From: CAIXSC01 sp046349935
Lineage (GTDB): Bacteria > Planctomycetota > Planctomycetia > Pirellulales > Pirellulaceae
NCBI GenBank assembly: GCA_046349935.1
Contig: JAXMBK010000016.1
Span: 1-64,000, forward strand
DNA length: 64,000 bases
Direction: 5' to 3'
Part shown: positions 24,734 through 33,568 of the stretch, piece after piece
How the letters are laid out: every line of letters begins with the position of its first letter
How positions within the stretch are numbered: the stretch's first letter is position 1
Program-made: the position numbers and the translations under genes
Notes under the pieces: model-generated
The model's input: the letters and a program-made list of their open reading frames with translations, nothing else
The model's database searches: none
Told to the model about the DNA's origin: nothing

Positions 24734-25972
24734 ATGAAACAAGTACCCGTCTACCGCCGCTGGTGGGTTGCGCACATCCTGGCGCCGCTCGTGTTGCTCG
24801 CTCATGCCACCGCGACCGCCGCCGACAAGCCGGTGATCCGCGTCAGCGACGAGGCGCGGCGTATTCACGCGGAGAGCTTTGTTTTCGACGGGCATAACGA
24901 CTTGCCGTGGACGATGCGCACCGAGGCCGGCTCGTCGTTCGACAAGGCCGACATCGCCGGTCCCGTGCCGCAGTTCCACACCGACCTGCCGCGACTGCGC
25001 AAGGGAGGCGTCGGCGCCGTGTTTTGGTCGGTCTATGTGCCGGCGGAAACGTCGAAAGAAGGCAAGGCGCTGCTGCAGACTATGGAGCAGATTGAGTTGG
25101 TGAAGGCGATGGTTGCGCGGTACCCCGACGACTTTGCCCTCGCCACGACCGCCGATGAAGTGGTCGCGGCGCGCCAGTCAGGCAAAATCGCGTCCCTCAT
25201 CGGCATGGAGGGAGGCCACTGCATCGAGGATTCGCTGGAGAACCTCCGCCGACTGCACGCCATGGGCGCTCGCTACATGACGCTCACCCACTCCGATACG
25301 CTGGGCTGGGCCGACGCGGCGACCGACGAGCCGAAGCACGCGGGGCTGACGCCGTTCGGCGAAGAAGTCGTACGCGAGATGAATCGACTGGGCATGCTGG
25401 TCGACTTGTCGCACGTTTCGCCGGAGACGATGCGCGACGCACTACGAGTGTCGAAGGCGCCGGTCATCTTTTCCCACTCGTCGGCGTACGCCGTCGCCGC
25501 TCACCCGCGCAATGTGCCCGACGACATCCTCAAGTTGACGGCCGAAAACGACGGCGTCGTAATGGTCAATTTTTTCTCGGGCTTCATCCATCCCGAATCG
25601 GCCAAGCGGCGGGCGAACATGTTCCAGGTGAATCGAGAACTACGAGCGAAACATCCCACGGAGCAAGAGTTCAAGATTGCCAAGAAGCGTTGGGAGGCGG
25701 AACATCCCATCGAGCCCGGTTCGGTGTACGACGTGGTCGATCACATCGAGCACATCATTCGCGTCGCCGGCATCGATCACGTCGGACTTGGGTCCGACTA
25801 CGACGGCATCATGATGGTCCCCAAGCAGTTGGAAGACGTCTCCACCTTTCCGGTCATCACGCAAGAACTGCTCAACCGCGGCTACAAGGCCGAGCAGATC
25901 CACAAGCTCATGAGCGGCAACATCATGCGGGTGCTCCGCAAAGCCCAGGCGGTCGCCGAGTCGAAACCGTAG
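24734..25972 (+). CDS. membrane dipeptidase (peptidase family M19), secreted
   Basis: 412 residues; ATG 24734 has Shine-Dalgarno AAAGGAG at 24723-24729. A signal/anchor segment (about 10-30) precedes the M19 (renal dipeptidase) barrel. Metal ligands are visible: FDGHNDLPW with His54 and Asp56, the bridging Glu159 in IGMEGGHCIEDS, the LVDLSHVSPETM His, and the FSHSSAYAV His; HVGLGSDYDGI near the C-terminus completes the set. These di-zinc enzymes cleave dipeptides, including some with D-residues, and may act in peptidoglycan or protein scavenging. Length matches the family. Next to the divergent DUF885 gene and followed after 54 bases by an rRNA methyltransferase-like gene. Confidence 0.94.
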   Translation: MKQVPVYRRWWVAHILAPLVLLAHATATAADKPVIRVSDEARRIHAESFVFDGHNDLPWTMRTEAGSSFDKADIAGPVPQFHTDLPRLRKGGVGAVFWSVYVPAETSKEGKALLQTMEQIELVKAMVARYPDDFALATTADEVVAARQSGKIASLIGMEGGHCIEDSLENLRRLHAMGARYMTLTHSDTLGWADAATDEPKHAGLTPFGEEVVREMNRLGMLVDLSHVSPETMRDALRVSKAPVIFSHSSAYAVAAHPRNVPDDILKLTAENDGVVMVNFFSGFIHPESAKRRANMFQVNRELRAKHPTEQEFKIAKKRWEAEHPIEPGSVYDVVDHIEHIIRVAGIDHVGLGSDYDGIMMVPKQLEDVSTFPVITQELLNRGYKAEQIHKLMSGNIMRVLRKAQAVAESKP

Positions 25973-26026
25973 TCGGTCCCCGCTCGCCACATCAACGAAC
26001 ACATCTATTTTGAATCGTGAGTCCGC

Positions 26027-27460
26027 ATGTCGTTTCGCTCTGGAGATTCCGACCGTCCTCGCCGTTCGCAAGGACGTCCTTATTCACAACAGCGCCCGTC
26101 TTCGCAGCGTCCCGCCTCGCAGCGCCGCTCGGACGATGACCGCAGCTTCGACCGGCCGCCGCGACCGCGTCCCGAGCCGACGATCGACCTCCCCGGCAGT
26201 TCGTCGGCCGTCCCGGCGGGCCTGAAGCGGACGTTGGAAGCGCCGCAGCAGTTGGCGGAAGTCTATCTGCAAACGCCGACCGGTCATCCGCTGATCTACC
26301 GCAAACGAATCGTGCGGGTCGTCGGCAACCCGCGCCCCGGCGATCTGGTCGTCGTCTACCACTCGGAGAACGAACTGCTGGGTTACGGACTCTACAACCC
26401 GAAGTCCGAGTTGGCGGTGCGGATGCTGCAGTGGAATGGCGCACCTCCCGACGAGGCGTTCTGGGAAGAGAAATTGGCCGAGGCGACGGCGCTGCGGCGC
26501 GATATCCTGCGGCTCGATGCGGTCGCGGACGCTTACCGGCTGGTGCATGCAGAGGCGGACGGCCTTTCGGGGTTGGTCATCGACAAGATCGGCGACACGC
26601 TGTCGGCCGAAGTCTTTTCGCTCGCCATGTGGCAACGGGCCGAAGAGATCGTGACGCGGCTGGCGCAGCGCTGCGGGATCAAGCACTGGACGATCCGCCC
26701 CGCGCCGCATGTGCTCGCCCAAGAGGGATTTCTCGCCGAGCCTCGGCAGTCGGAGGGCTTTCCAGATCGAGTGACGATTCAAGAGTTCGGCACTCGGTTT
26801 CGAGTGCGGTTCGCCGGCGGTCACAAGACGGGCTTCTTCTGCGACCAACGCGACAATCGGAAGATGCTGGCGTCGTTTTGCGAAGGCCGTTCCGTGCTCG
26901 ATCTGTGCTGCTACTCGGGCGGTTTCGCAGTGCAGGCCAAGCGGCTGGGCCATGCGGCCGAAGTGACGGCGGTCGACCTGGATGAACAGCCGTTGCAGTT
27001 GGCCAAGGACAACGCGAACCTGAATCAGGTGCGCGTGAATTTTGTGCAAGCGGATGCGTTCGCCTACATGCGCGACATGCTGCGGCTGAATCGCCAGTAC
27101 GACGTCGTCGTGCTTGACCCGCCCAAACTCATCACCTGCCGGCAGGAAATCGAGGAAGGGACGCAGAAGCACTTCGACCTCAATCGGCTCGCGATGCAGT
27201 TGGTGAAGCCGGGCGGGGTGCTGTTGAGCTGCAGTTGTGCGGGTTTGTTGCCCGAGTCCGAGTTTCTCAAGCTATTGTCCGCGGCGGCGCGACAAGCGGG
27301 CCCGCTGTTGCCGGGACAGCTCACGCCGAACGGCCGCCCGCGCCACGCTTCGCGGACGCTGCAAATCTTGGCGCGGACCGGGGCCGCCTGCGACCATCCG
27401 GTCGCCGCGCATTGCCCCGAAGGCGAGTATCTCAAAGCGGTCTGGATGCGACTGCTGTAA
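26027..27460 (+). CDS. class I rRNA methyltransferase of the RlmI (23S rRNA m5C1962) family
   Basis: 477 residues. The first 60 residues are a disordered, Ser/Arg/Pro/Gln-rich extension unusual for the family. Then a PUA-like domain (IYRKRIVRVVGNPRPGDLVVVYHSENELLGYGLYNPKSELAVRML) and the linker LVHAEADGLSGLVIDKIGD, then the SAM-binding Rossmann domain (VLDLCCYSGGFAVQAKRLG, VTAVDLDEQPLQLAKDNANLN) and the catalytic YDVVVLDPPKL motif. The family methylates a cytosine in 23S rRNA; CSCAGLLPESEF contains the expected downstream Cys. It ends 18 bases before the glycosyltransferase-like fusion gene. The basic tail at the front may bind RNA, which is inference. Confidence 0.9.
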   Translation: MSFRSGDSDRPRRSQGRPYSQQRPSSQRPASQRRSDDDRSFDRPPRPRPEPTIDLPGSSSAVPAGLKRTLEAPQQLAEVYLQTPTGHPLIYRKRIVRVVGNPRPGDLVVVYHSENELLGYGLYNPKSELAVRMLQWNGAPPDEAFWEEKLAEATALRRDILRLDAVADAYRLVHAEADGLSGLVIDKIGDTLSAEVFSLAMWQRAEEIVTRLAQRCGIKHWTIRPAPHVLAQEGFLAEPRQSEGFPDRVTIQEFGTRFRVRFAGGHKTGFFCDQRDNRKMLASFCEGRSVLDLCCYSGGFAVQAKRLGHAAEVTAVDLDEQPLQLAKDNANLNQVRVNFVQADAFAYMRDMLRLNRQYDVVVLDPPKLITCRQEIEEGTQKHFDLNRLAMQLVKPGGVLLSCSCAGLLPESEFLKLLSAAARQAGPLLPGQLTPNGRPRHASRTLQILARTGAACDHPVAAHCPEGEYLKAVWMRLL

Positions 27461-27478
27461 ACACGACGACGAATCAAC

Positions 27479-29671
27479 ATGACGAATACAGGCGACGAAT
27501 TGGGGCGGGGCTGGCAGATTCATCAAACGGGCGATCACGCGACCGCCGAGAAGATCTATCGCAGCGTCGTCGAACGGGAACCGAATAACGCCAACGCTTG
27601 GTGTTATTTGGGAATGGCGCTGCATGACCAGGAGCGCTACGATGAATCGGTACAGGCGTACCGCAGGTCGTTGGGGATTCAGCCGCAGTTTCCGGTCGCG
27701 CTGAACAATCTCGGCAATTCGCTGCGTCTCTTGCGACGCATCAAGGAAGCGACCGCCTGTTTCGACGAAGCCATTCGACTCAAGCCCGACTATCTCAACG
27801 CGCACAAGAACAAAGGCACGACCCTCCTGTGGGAAGGCTTCATCGACGAGGCGCTCGCCTGCTACCAAGCGGCGGTGAAACTGGACGCCGATGACGCCGA
27901 ATCGCACAAGAACATCGGCGTCATTTGGCTGTTGCAAGGCAAGCTGGCGGAAGGCTGGAAAGAGTACGAATGGCGACAGAAGGCGATCGCCCGCTTGGTC
28001 CCCGAGATCCCGTTGCCGCGGTGGCAAGGCGAGTCGATCGACGGACGCACGATCTTGCTGGTCGGCGAACAGGGGCTGGGCGACACCATCCAGTTCATTC
28101 GCTACGCCGAAGAGCTCAAGAAAAAATATGCCTGCCGAGTCGCGGTGCAGATCCTGCGTCCGGTGTTGCCGCTGTTGGCTGGCTATGCGCCGGTGGATGA
28201 GTTTGCTGCGATCGGCGATCCGCTCCCCGTCGCCGACGTCTGGACGCCGCTCATGAGTCTCCCGGGGATGCTCGCCCACAATTCGCCCGAACAATTGCCG
28301 TCGGCGCCGAGCTACCTGGATGTCGACGCAGCGCGAGTCGCTCGGTGGCGCGAACGGCTGGGCGAGAAGCGTGCGGTGCGTATCGGCGTTTGCTGGTCGG
28401 GAAGCCCTCAGTTCCAGGCCGACCGGTATCGCAGCTTCGCCTTACGCGAGCTACTCGCGCCGCTGGCCAAGCTGCATGGCATCGAGCTGTATAGCCTGCA
28501 GCGCGGCCCGGGTTCGCCGCAGCGCGAAATCGACGTCGGCGGCCTGCAAGTCCAGGACCTGGGAGACGAATTGGACGCCGAAACGCCGTTCCTCGATACG
28601 GCCGCCGTCATGAAGAACCTCGACCTGGTCATCACAGCCGATACGTCGATCGGCCACTTGGCCGGGGCGCTCGGCGTCCCCTACTGGCTCGCGCTGTCCA
28701 AAGTGCCCGACTGGCGCTGGATGCTCGACCGCGACGATTCTCCCTGGTACCCCTCGGTGCGTCTGTTTCGTCAGTCGAAGATGGGGCAATGGTCGGACGT
28801 CTTTCAGCGCATGGCCGATGCGTTGGTCGCAGCTTTTCCGACGGTGCGTCCGAAGCGGCCGGAAGAGTATCGAGCGGCGACGACGGGGTTTCAGCGGCTG
28901 ACGCATGCACGCTACGGATTGTGCCTTTACAACCGTAACGACTTGTACATCGGTCGGTCGATCGAACAGTACGGTGAATTCTCGGAAGGGGAGTGCGATC
29001 TGTTTCGACAGTTGTTGCGCCCCGGCGCGGTGTTGGTCGAAGCGGGTGCGAACATCGGCGCGCACACGCTTGCGCTCTCGCAGATCGCCGGTCCGACAGG
29101 GCGAGTCATCGCCTTCGAACCCCAGCGTGTAATCTTTCAGACGCTGTGTGCGAACGTGGCGCTCAATAGCCTGCTCAACGTTGATTGCCGCTGGCAAGCG
29201 GTCGGTGCGACCGCGGGGACGCTCCTCGTGCCTGCGCTCGACTACGAGAAGGAAAACAACTTCGGCGGGTTGGGGCTGGGCGATCATCAGCGGGGCGCCA
29301 GCGTCCCGGTCACGACGATTGACAGTTTGAAACTGGAGCGCTGCGACTTCATCAAGGCCGACGTCGAGGGAATGGAGCTTGATGTCTTGCGGGGCGCGGC
29401 GGATACGATCCGACGATTTCGGCCGCTGCTGTATTTGGAGAACGACCGTCGCGAAAAGTCGCCGGCGTTGTTGTCGCACCTGCTCGAAAGCGGCTATCGG
29501 GTCTACTGGCATCTGCCGCCGATGTACAATCCGCTCAACTACTACGGCAATGCCGCGAACATCTTCCCGCATTTGGTGTCCGTGAATTTGCTGGCCGTCC
29601 ATAGCTCTCTCAAGGCGAACATCATCGGTCTGAAAGAGATCGCGTCGCCCGAAGAGTTCTGGAGGGAATAG
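27479..29671 (+). CDS. TPR - glycosyltransferase-9-like - FkbM methyltransferase fusion
   Basis: 730 residues. Residues 1-165 hold tandem TPR motifs (NANAWCYLGMALHDQERYDESVQAYRRSLG, ALNNLGNSLRLLRRIKEATACFDEAIRLKPDYLNAHKNKG). Residues about 175-470 resemble the heptosyltransferase/GT9-like domain found behind TPRs (LLVGEQGLGDTIQFIRYAEEL, VRIGVCWSGSPQF, ITADTSIGHLAGALGVPYWLAL). Residues about 500-700 are an FkbM-type SAM methyltransferase (LVEAGANIGAHTLALSQIAG, VIAFEPQRVIFQTLCANVALN, FIKADVEGMELDVLRGA). FkbM enzymes O-methylate sugars or polyketides, so the protein may modify glycans or protein-linked sugars in one chain. Cytoplasmic; ATG start at 27479 lies 18 bases after the preceding stop. 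Confidence 0.87.
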   Translation: MTNTGDELGRGWQIHQTGDHATAEKIYRSVVEREPNNANAWCYLGMALHDQERYDESVQAYRRSLGIQPQFPVALNNLGNSLRLLRRIKEATACFDEAIRLKPDYLNAHKNKGTTLLWEGFIDEALACYQAAVKLDADDAESHKNIGVIWLLQGKLAEGWKEYEWRQKAIARLVPEIPLPRWQGESIDGRTILLVGEQGLGDTIQFIRYAEELKKKYACRVAVQILRPVLPLLAGYAPVDEFAAIGDPLPVADVWTPLMSLPGMLAHNSPEQLPSAPSYLDVDAARVARWRERLGEKRAVRIGVCWSGSPQFQADRYRSFALRELLAPLAKLHGIELYSLQRGPGSPQREIDVGGLQVQDLGDELDAETPFLDTAAVMKNLDLVITADTSIGHLAGALGVPYWLALSKVPDWRWMLDRDDSPWYPSVRLFRQSKMGQWSDVFQRMADALVAAFPTVRPKRPEEYRAATTGFQRLTHARYGLCLYNRNDLYIGRSIEQYGEFSEGECDLFRQLLRPGAVLVEAGANIGAHTLALSQIAGPTGRVIAFEPQRVIFQTLCANVALNSLLNVDCRWQAVGATAGTLLVPALDYEKENNFGGLGLGDHQRGASVPVTTIDSLKLERCDFIKADVEGMELDVLRGAADTIRRFRPLLYLENDRREKSPALLSHLLESGYRVYWHLPPMYNPLNYYGNAANIFPHLVSVNLLAVHSSLKANIIGLKEIASPEEFWRE

Positions 29672-29699
29672 CGGACATCGCCTACCCACTGGAGCCTCC

Positions 29700-30599
29700 A
29701 TGTCGCACCTCACGCGTCGCTCAGCGCTTTGTACAGGTCTGTCGTTCGTGGGAAGCCTGGTCGCCGCTCAAGCCGCGCGTGCGATCCCGCCGGTCGTACG
29801 CAACGGCCAGCCCAAATTCAAATTCAGCTTGGCCGCGTATAGCTACCGCAATTTGCTCAGCGGCAAGTCGCCGCAGCTGACGCTGGAAGACTTCGTTCGC
29901 GACTGCGCTGCGATGGGGCTCGAGGGGACCGAACTGACCTCGTACTACTTCCCCAAGGAGACGACGCCGCAGTACTTGAGAAGCCTGAAGAAGCTGTGCT
30001 TCGAGTTGGGATTGGATGTGAGCGGGACGGCGGTCGGCAACGACTTTGGGCATCCGCCGGGCGAGAAGCGCGACGAGCAGATCGCTTTGGTCAAGCGCTG
30101 GGTCGACTACGCCGAGATCCTCGGCGCACCGGTGATCCGCGTGTTTGCCGGGCATGCCAAGCCCGGTTCGTCGCCCGAGGAGTCGCACAAGCTGATGGTG
30201 TCGGGGCTGGAGGAATGCTGCGACTATGCCGGCCAGCACGGCGTGATCTTGGCGCTCGAGAACCACGGCGGCCCGACCGCCACCGCCTCCGGGCTGCTCG
30301 CGTTTGTGAAGGATGTGCAAAGCCCGTGGTTCGCCGTGAATCTTGATTCGGGCAATTTCAACTCCAACGACATTTACGGCGAACTGGCGCAAATTGCGCC
30401 GTACGCAGTGAACGCCCAGATCAAGGTGGTTGTCTCGGGGCCTGACAAGAAAAAGCAGCCCAGCGACTTCGGGCGACTCGCGAAGATTCTGCGCGACGTC
30501 AGTTATCGCGGTTACGTGGTGCTGGAATACGAAGAGGCGGGGGATCCTCGAAAAGAGTGCCCGAAGTTCCTGGAACAGCTGCGCGCGGCGTTTGCCTGA
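29700..30599 (+). CDS. sugar phosphate isomerase/epimerase-like TIM-barrel protein, Tat-exported
   Basis: 299 residues. The N-terminus MSHLTRRSALCTGLSFVGSLVAAQAARA is a Tat-type signal (RR followed by SAL and a hydrophobic core). The mature protein is an AP-endonuclease-2-type TIM barrel: FSLAAYSYRNLLSGKSPQLTLEDFVRDCAAMGLEGTELTSYYF, ILALENHGGPTATASGLLAFV (Glu ligand), WFAVNLDSGNFN (Asp ligand) and YVVLEYEEAGDP (last Glu). Such metal-dependent enzymes isomerise or epimerise ketoses and related sugars; the export signal indicates a periplasmic sugar derivative as substrate, which is inferred. A peroxiredoxin gene follows 126 bases downstream. The family is common in planctomycetes next to DUF1080 proteins, which is also the case here. 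Confidence 0.9.
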   Translation: MSHLTRRSALCTGLSFVGSLVAAQAARAIPPVVRNGQPKFKFSLAAYSYRNLLSGKSPQLTLEDFVRDCAAMGLEGTELTSYYFPKETTPQYLRSLKKLCFELGLDVSGTAVGNDFGHPPGEKRDEQIALVKRWVDYAEILGAPVIRVFAGHAKPGSSPEESHKLMVSGLEECCDYAGQHGVILALENHGGPTATASGLLAFVKDVQSPWFAVNLDSGNFNSNDIYGELAQIAPYAVNAQIKVVVSGPDKKKQPSDFGRLAKILRDVSYRGYVVLEYEEAGDPRKECPKFLEQLRAAFA

Positions 30600-30725
30600 C
30601 GGCACGGACAGCGCCAGCCCCTTCCGGCGCGCGGAGTGCGCGGGTACCTTGGCAGCCAGCCAGCGGCCCCTAGAGTGGGTCGTCACACGTTTACACCGCG
30701 TTTCAATTTCATAAGGAGTTAAGTG

Positions 30726-31322
30726 ATGAGCTCGTTAGTGACGCAGCCGGCGCCGGCTTTCAAGGCGCAAGCGGTCATGCCGGATGGTTCGTTCAAAGAA
30801 GTCAGCTTGGCCGACTATCGCGGCAAGTACGTCATCGTGTTCTTCTACCCGCTCGACTTCACCTTCGTCTGCCCCACCGAGATTATCGCGTTCTCGGACG
30901 CGGCGGCCGAATTCGAGAAGCTCAACGTCCAGTTGCTGGGCGTGTCGATCGACAGCCACTTCTCGCACTTGGCGTGGCGCAATGTGCCGCGCACCGAAGG
31001 CGGGTTGGGGCAGATCAACTACCCGCTGGTCGCCGACCTGAAGAAGCAAATCGCGCAGGACTTCGGCGTGCTGCTGCCGGCCGGCATCGCCCTGCGCGGC
31101 CTGTTCCTGATCGACCGCGACGGCATCGTGCGTCACGCAGTCGTCAACGACCTGCCGCTCGGCCGCAGCGTCGGCGAAGCGATCCGCATGGTCCAGGCGC
31201 TCCAGCACTTCGAACAGCACGGCGAAGTTTGCCCGGCCAACTGGCAGTCCGGCGCTCGGACCATTAAGCCGACCGTCACGGACAGCAAGACGTTCTTCAA
31301 CGCGGAATACTCGAAGAAGTAG
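30726..31322 (+). CDS. typical 2-Cys peroxiredoxin (AhpC/TSA family)
   Basis: 198 residues from ATG 30726, with Shine-Dalgarno AAGGAG at 30713-30718; an upstream GTG at 30723 is too close to that site. FTFVCPTE holds the peroxidatic Cys49 and HGEVCPANW the resolving Cys169, both conserved in 2-Cys peroxiredoxins. The catalytic Thr/Arg context (PLDFTFVCPTEI, SHLAWRNVPR) is present. The enzyme reduces hydrogen peroxide and organic peroxides in the cytoplasm, drawing electrons from thioredoxin or an equivalent. No signal peptide. The gene appears to have its own promoter region of about 125 bases after the isomerase gene; no OxyR-type site could be assigned by eye. Confidence 0.95.
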   Translation: MSSLVTQPAPAFKAQAVMPDGSFKEVSLADYRGKYVIVFFYPLDFTFVCPTEIIAFSDAAAEFEKLNVQLLGVSIDSHFSHLAWRNVPRTEGGLGQINYPLVADLKKQIAQDFGVLLPAGIALRGLFLIDRDGIVRHAVVNDLPLGRSVGEAIRMVQALQHFEQHGEVCPANWQSGARTIKPTVTDSKTFFNAEYSKK

Positions 31323-31420
31323 TCCAAGACGCGTGCTAACTCCGGCCGTCGCCTCAGAGCGCGACGGCCGGCCCGCCGGTGGTTCTCTCTCGACGCGTTT
31401 CTTCCAGCGAGGCGTCTGTG

Positions 31421-32788
31421 ATGGCTCGAATCGTGGCTCCGGCGGCGAGGCAAAAAAATATGCGCAACGTGCTGACGATGCTGTTCGTCGCGACGTCCGT
31501 CGTTGGGGCGTCAAGCATGACGGATACAACTGCGGCGCGGGCCGCAGACCCGCCGCCCGGCTTTCGTAAGCTGTTCAACGACGTCGATCTGGCCGGCTGG
31601 CACGGGATGGCGCATTTCGACCCGTACAAAGTCGATGCCATGACCGAGGAAGAGCGAACGGCGTTTCGAGCCAAAGGGACGGAAGACGCCGTCAAGCATT
31701 GGCGAGCGGAGCAGGGGGAGTTGATCAATGACGGCCATGGGGCCTACCTGACGACCGACGAAAGCTTCGGCGATTTTGAGTTGCGGTTGGAATACAAGAC
31801 TGTCGCACTCGCGGACAGCGGGATTTACTTACGCGCGACGCCGCAAGTGCAGATTTGGGACTATACGAAAGCGGGCGGCAAGTGGGACCGCGGCGCCGAC
31901 AAAGGTTCGGGCGGGCTCTTCAACAACGCACGAGGCGCACCCGGCCGCGATCCGCTCGTGTTCGCCGACAAGCCGTTCGGCGAGTGGAACTCGTTCCGCA
32001 TCATGATCGTCGGCGAACGAACGACCGTGTACTTGAACGACCGGTTGGTCGTCGACGGCGCTCGGATGGAGAACTTCTGGCGGAAGTCCGAGCCGCTGCG
32101 GAAGACGGGTCCGATTCAGTTGCAAACGCACGGCGGCGAGATCCGTTGGCGAAACATTCACGTGCGTCCGATCGAGGTCGAGGAGGCGAACGCTTACTTG
32201 CGAAACGTGCGAGGCGCAGGCTTCTCCGACCTCTTCAACGGTCGCGACCTTGACGGTTGGGCGGGAGCGGTAAATGACTACGAAGTAAAGGATGGCGCGA
32301 TCGTCTGCAAACCGGGGAAGGGGGGAGTGCTGTTCCACAAGGACGCATTCGACGACTTCGTGCTGCAGGTGGAGTATCAGATGCCGGAGGCAGGCAACAA
32401 TGGGCTCGCGATTCGCTATCCGGGGGAGGGGCGAGCGTCGTACGTCGGGATGTGCGAGATTCAGTTGCTGGACGATGAACATCCCAAATATGCGAAGCTG
32501 GACCCGCGTCAATACACCGGTTCGGTGTACGGCATGGCCGCCCCCGCCCGCGGCTACAACCGCCCGCTGGGACAATGGAACTTCATGGACGTCGAGGTTC
32601 GCGGCTCGACCATCCAAGTGGAATTGAACGGAACGCGCATCGTCCATGCCGACGTGAGCACGATCACGCAGTTCATGGGCGACCTCCCACACCCCGGCAA
32701 AGATCGTTTAACCGGTCATGTCGGATTCGCCGGCCACAACGACCCCGTCGCTCTCAAGAACGTGCGCCTCCGCAGAACCACCCCGTAG
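31421..32788 (+). CDS. secreted protein with two DUF1080 (3-keto-disaccharide hydrolase-like) domains
   Basis: 455 residues from ATG 31421; ATG 31460 would give the cleaner signal MRNVLTMLFVATSVVGASS. Two DUF1080 domains are recognised in tandem: the first opens with GFRKLFNDVDLAGWHGM, the second with GFSDLFNGRDLDGWAGAV. Each has the ConA-like jelly-roll pattern (ELRLEYKTVALADSGIYLR, then RWRNIHVRPIE; and VLQVEYQMPEAGNNGLAIRYP, then LKNVRLRR). DUF1080 proteins in Bacteroidetes and planctomycetes are secreted and linked to hydrolysis of glycosidic 3-keto sugars. The upstream isomerase-like protein and this one may therefore work on the same sugars (inference). The TAG stop at 32786-32788 lies in a palindrome. 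Confidence 0.93.
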   Translation: MARIVAPAARQKNMRNVLTMLFVATSVVGASSMTDTTAARAADPPPGFRKLFNDVDLAGWHGMAHFDPYKVDAMTEEERTAFRAKGTEDAVKHWRAEQGELINDGHGAYLTTDESFGDFELRLEYKTVALADSGIYLRATPQVQIWDYTKAGGKWDRGADKGSGGLFNNARGAPGRDPLVFADKPFGEWNSFRIMIVGERTTVYLNDRLVVDGARMENFWRKSEPLRKTGPIQLQTHGGEIRWRNIHVRPIEVEEANAYLRNVRGAGFSDLFNGRDLDGWAGAVNDYEVKDGAIVCKPGKGGVLFHKDAFDDFVLQVEYQMPEAGNNGLAIRYPGEGRASYVGMCEIQLLDDEHPKYAKLDPRQYTGSVYGMAAPARGYNRPLGQWNFMDVEVRGSTIQVELNGTRIVHADVSTITQFMGDLPHPGKDRLTGHVGFAGHNDPVALKNVRLRRTTP

Positions 32789-32807
32789 CACAGGCTTCCA
32801 GCCTGTG
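32783..32807 (+). repeat. stop-codon-linked palindrome, copy 3 (C/G variant)
   Basis: CCGTAG with the DUF1080 gene stop, then CACAGGCT-TCC-AGCCTGTG. The outermost stem pair is C-G instead of A-T, so the 8-bp stem is still perfect. Confidence 0.92.
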
Positions 32808-33106
32808 ACACAAGCGCCGCCACCACAGCCTTCCAGCCTGTGCCCGACGCGCCGCCCACCAAACGTCCGCCTCTTTCCTGCCTCGCGTGCTTCTCGCATT
32901 CACAAAATCTCGCGAGTTTCACGCTGCGCCGCGCGTCGCGCCCGCGGAGTCGACAGGTCGTTCATTTTCCCTGGGCATCGGCGTCAAATTATCTTCGCCA
33001 GTCTGCCGATACTTCCTCTGTCTGACACTCAACGCATTTTCTCTAGCCTGCCTCATTGCTCGAGTCAGGTTGACCCGCACCCCTAGCCCTGGAGCGAGAC
33101 TGCGCC
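32789..33106. other. intergenic region with repeat debris, no gene seen
   Basis: About 318 bases between the DUF1080 gene and a small gene. It holds most of the copy-3 palindrome and a second partial copy at 32824-32842 (CACAGCCTTCCAGCCTGTG, without CCGTAG). The rest is a moderately AT-richer stretch with no reading frame that resembles a protein; the promoter of the small gene is probably here but no clear -35/-10 could be assigned. Confidence 0.5.
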
Positions 33107-33400
33107 ATGACGGCCTGCCCGAGCTTGGAAGAGATTCGCGACCTGCGTGATCTGCGACGATTCGTCCACGGACGGATCTGCCATCATTATCAGTTGGAGT
33201 TTGGCGCGTTTGTGATGACGGAGCGGGTCTTGACGCGAGGCGGCCGACCGTGCGGTCTGTTCTTCTGCGTTCACGGCCCGCGTAGCGTGAAGCTGACGGC
33301 GATCTGGGAATCGGAACGCAACACGATTCTGTTCTACGGCTCCGCGGGCGAACGCGTTGAACGTACGCAACTCACCGCCTCGCCCGAAATCGCCCCGTAG
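33107..33400 (+). CDS. small conserved-looking hypothetical protein
   Basis: 97 residues; ATG 33107 with GGAG twelve bases upstream. The sequence (LEEIRDLRDLRRFVHGRICHHYQLEFGAFVMTERVLTRGG, GLFFCVHGPRSVKLTAIWESERNTILFYGSAGERVERTQL) is a compact mixed alpha/beta domain with good codon use and no signal. It looks like the short planctomycete unknowns that occur as single genes. I do not recognise a named family. The stop is the TAG (33398-33400) that sits in a palindrome, and the gene converges on the lactate permease-type gene. Confidence 0.75.
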   Translation: MTACPSLEEIRDLRDLRRFVHGRICHHYQLEFGAFVMTERVLTRGGRPCGLFFCVHGPRSVKLTAIWESERNTILFYGSAGERVERTQLTASPEIAP

Positions 33401-33419
33401 AACAGACTTCCAGCCTGTT
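33395..33419 (+). repeat. stop-codon-linked palindrome, copy 4 (one mismatch)
   Basis: CCGTAG with the small gene's stop, then AACAGACT-TCC-AGCCTGTT. The stem has one mismatch (A opposite C) compared with the perfect copies. Confidence 0.88.
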
Positions 33420-33484
33420 ACACCGGAAAAAAAGCGATCCCACCCCCTTAGACTGTCTGCCACAAAAGCTGCCGCAAAAGCCAA

Positions 33485-33539
33485 CAAAAAAATGCTTATG
33501 GGTGGGCCGGCGATTCGCCGGGCCCACCCTGCTTTTTTT
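33485..33539. terminator. bidirectional intrinsic terminator between convergent genes
   Basis: A GC-rich inverted repeat at 33500-33529 (GGGTGGGCC ... GGCCCACCC, with GGCGA/TCGCC inside) is bordered by seven A bases (33486-33492) and seven T bases (33533-33539). This has stem and U-tract in both directions, matching the end of the plus gene at 33400 and the minus gene at 33612. Confidence 0.85.
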
Positions 33540-33568
33540 GGGGCGTCGCTGGGTGGGGGGCGAAGATT

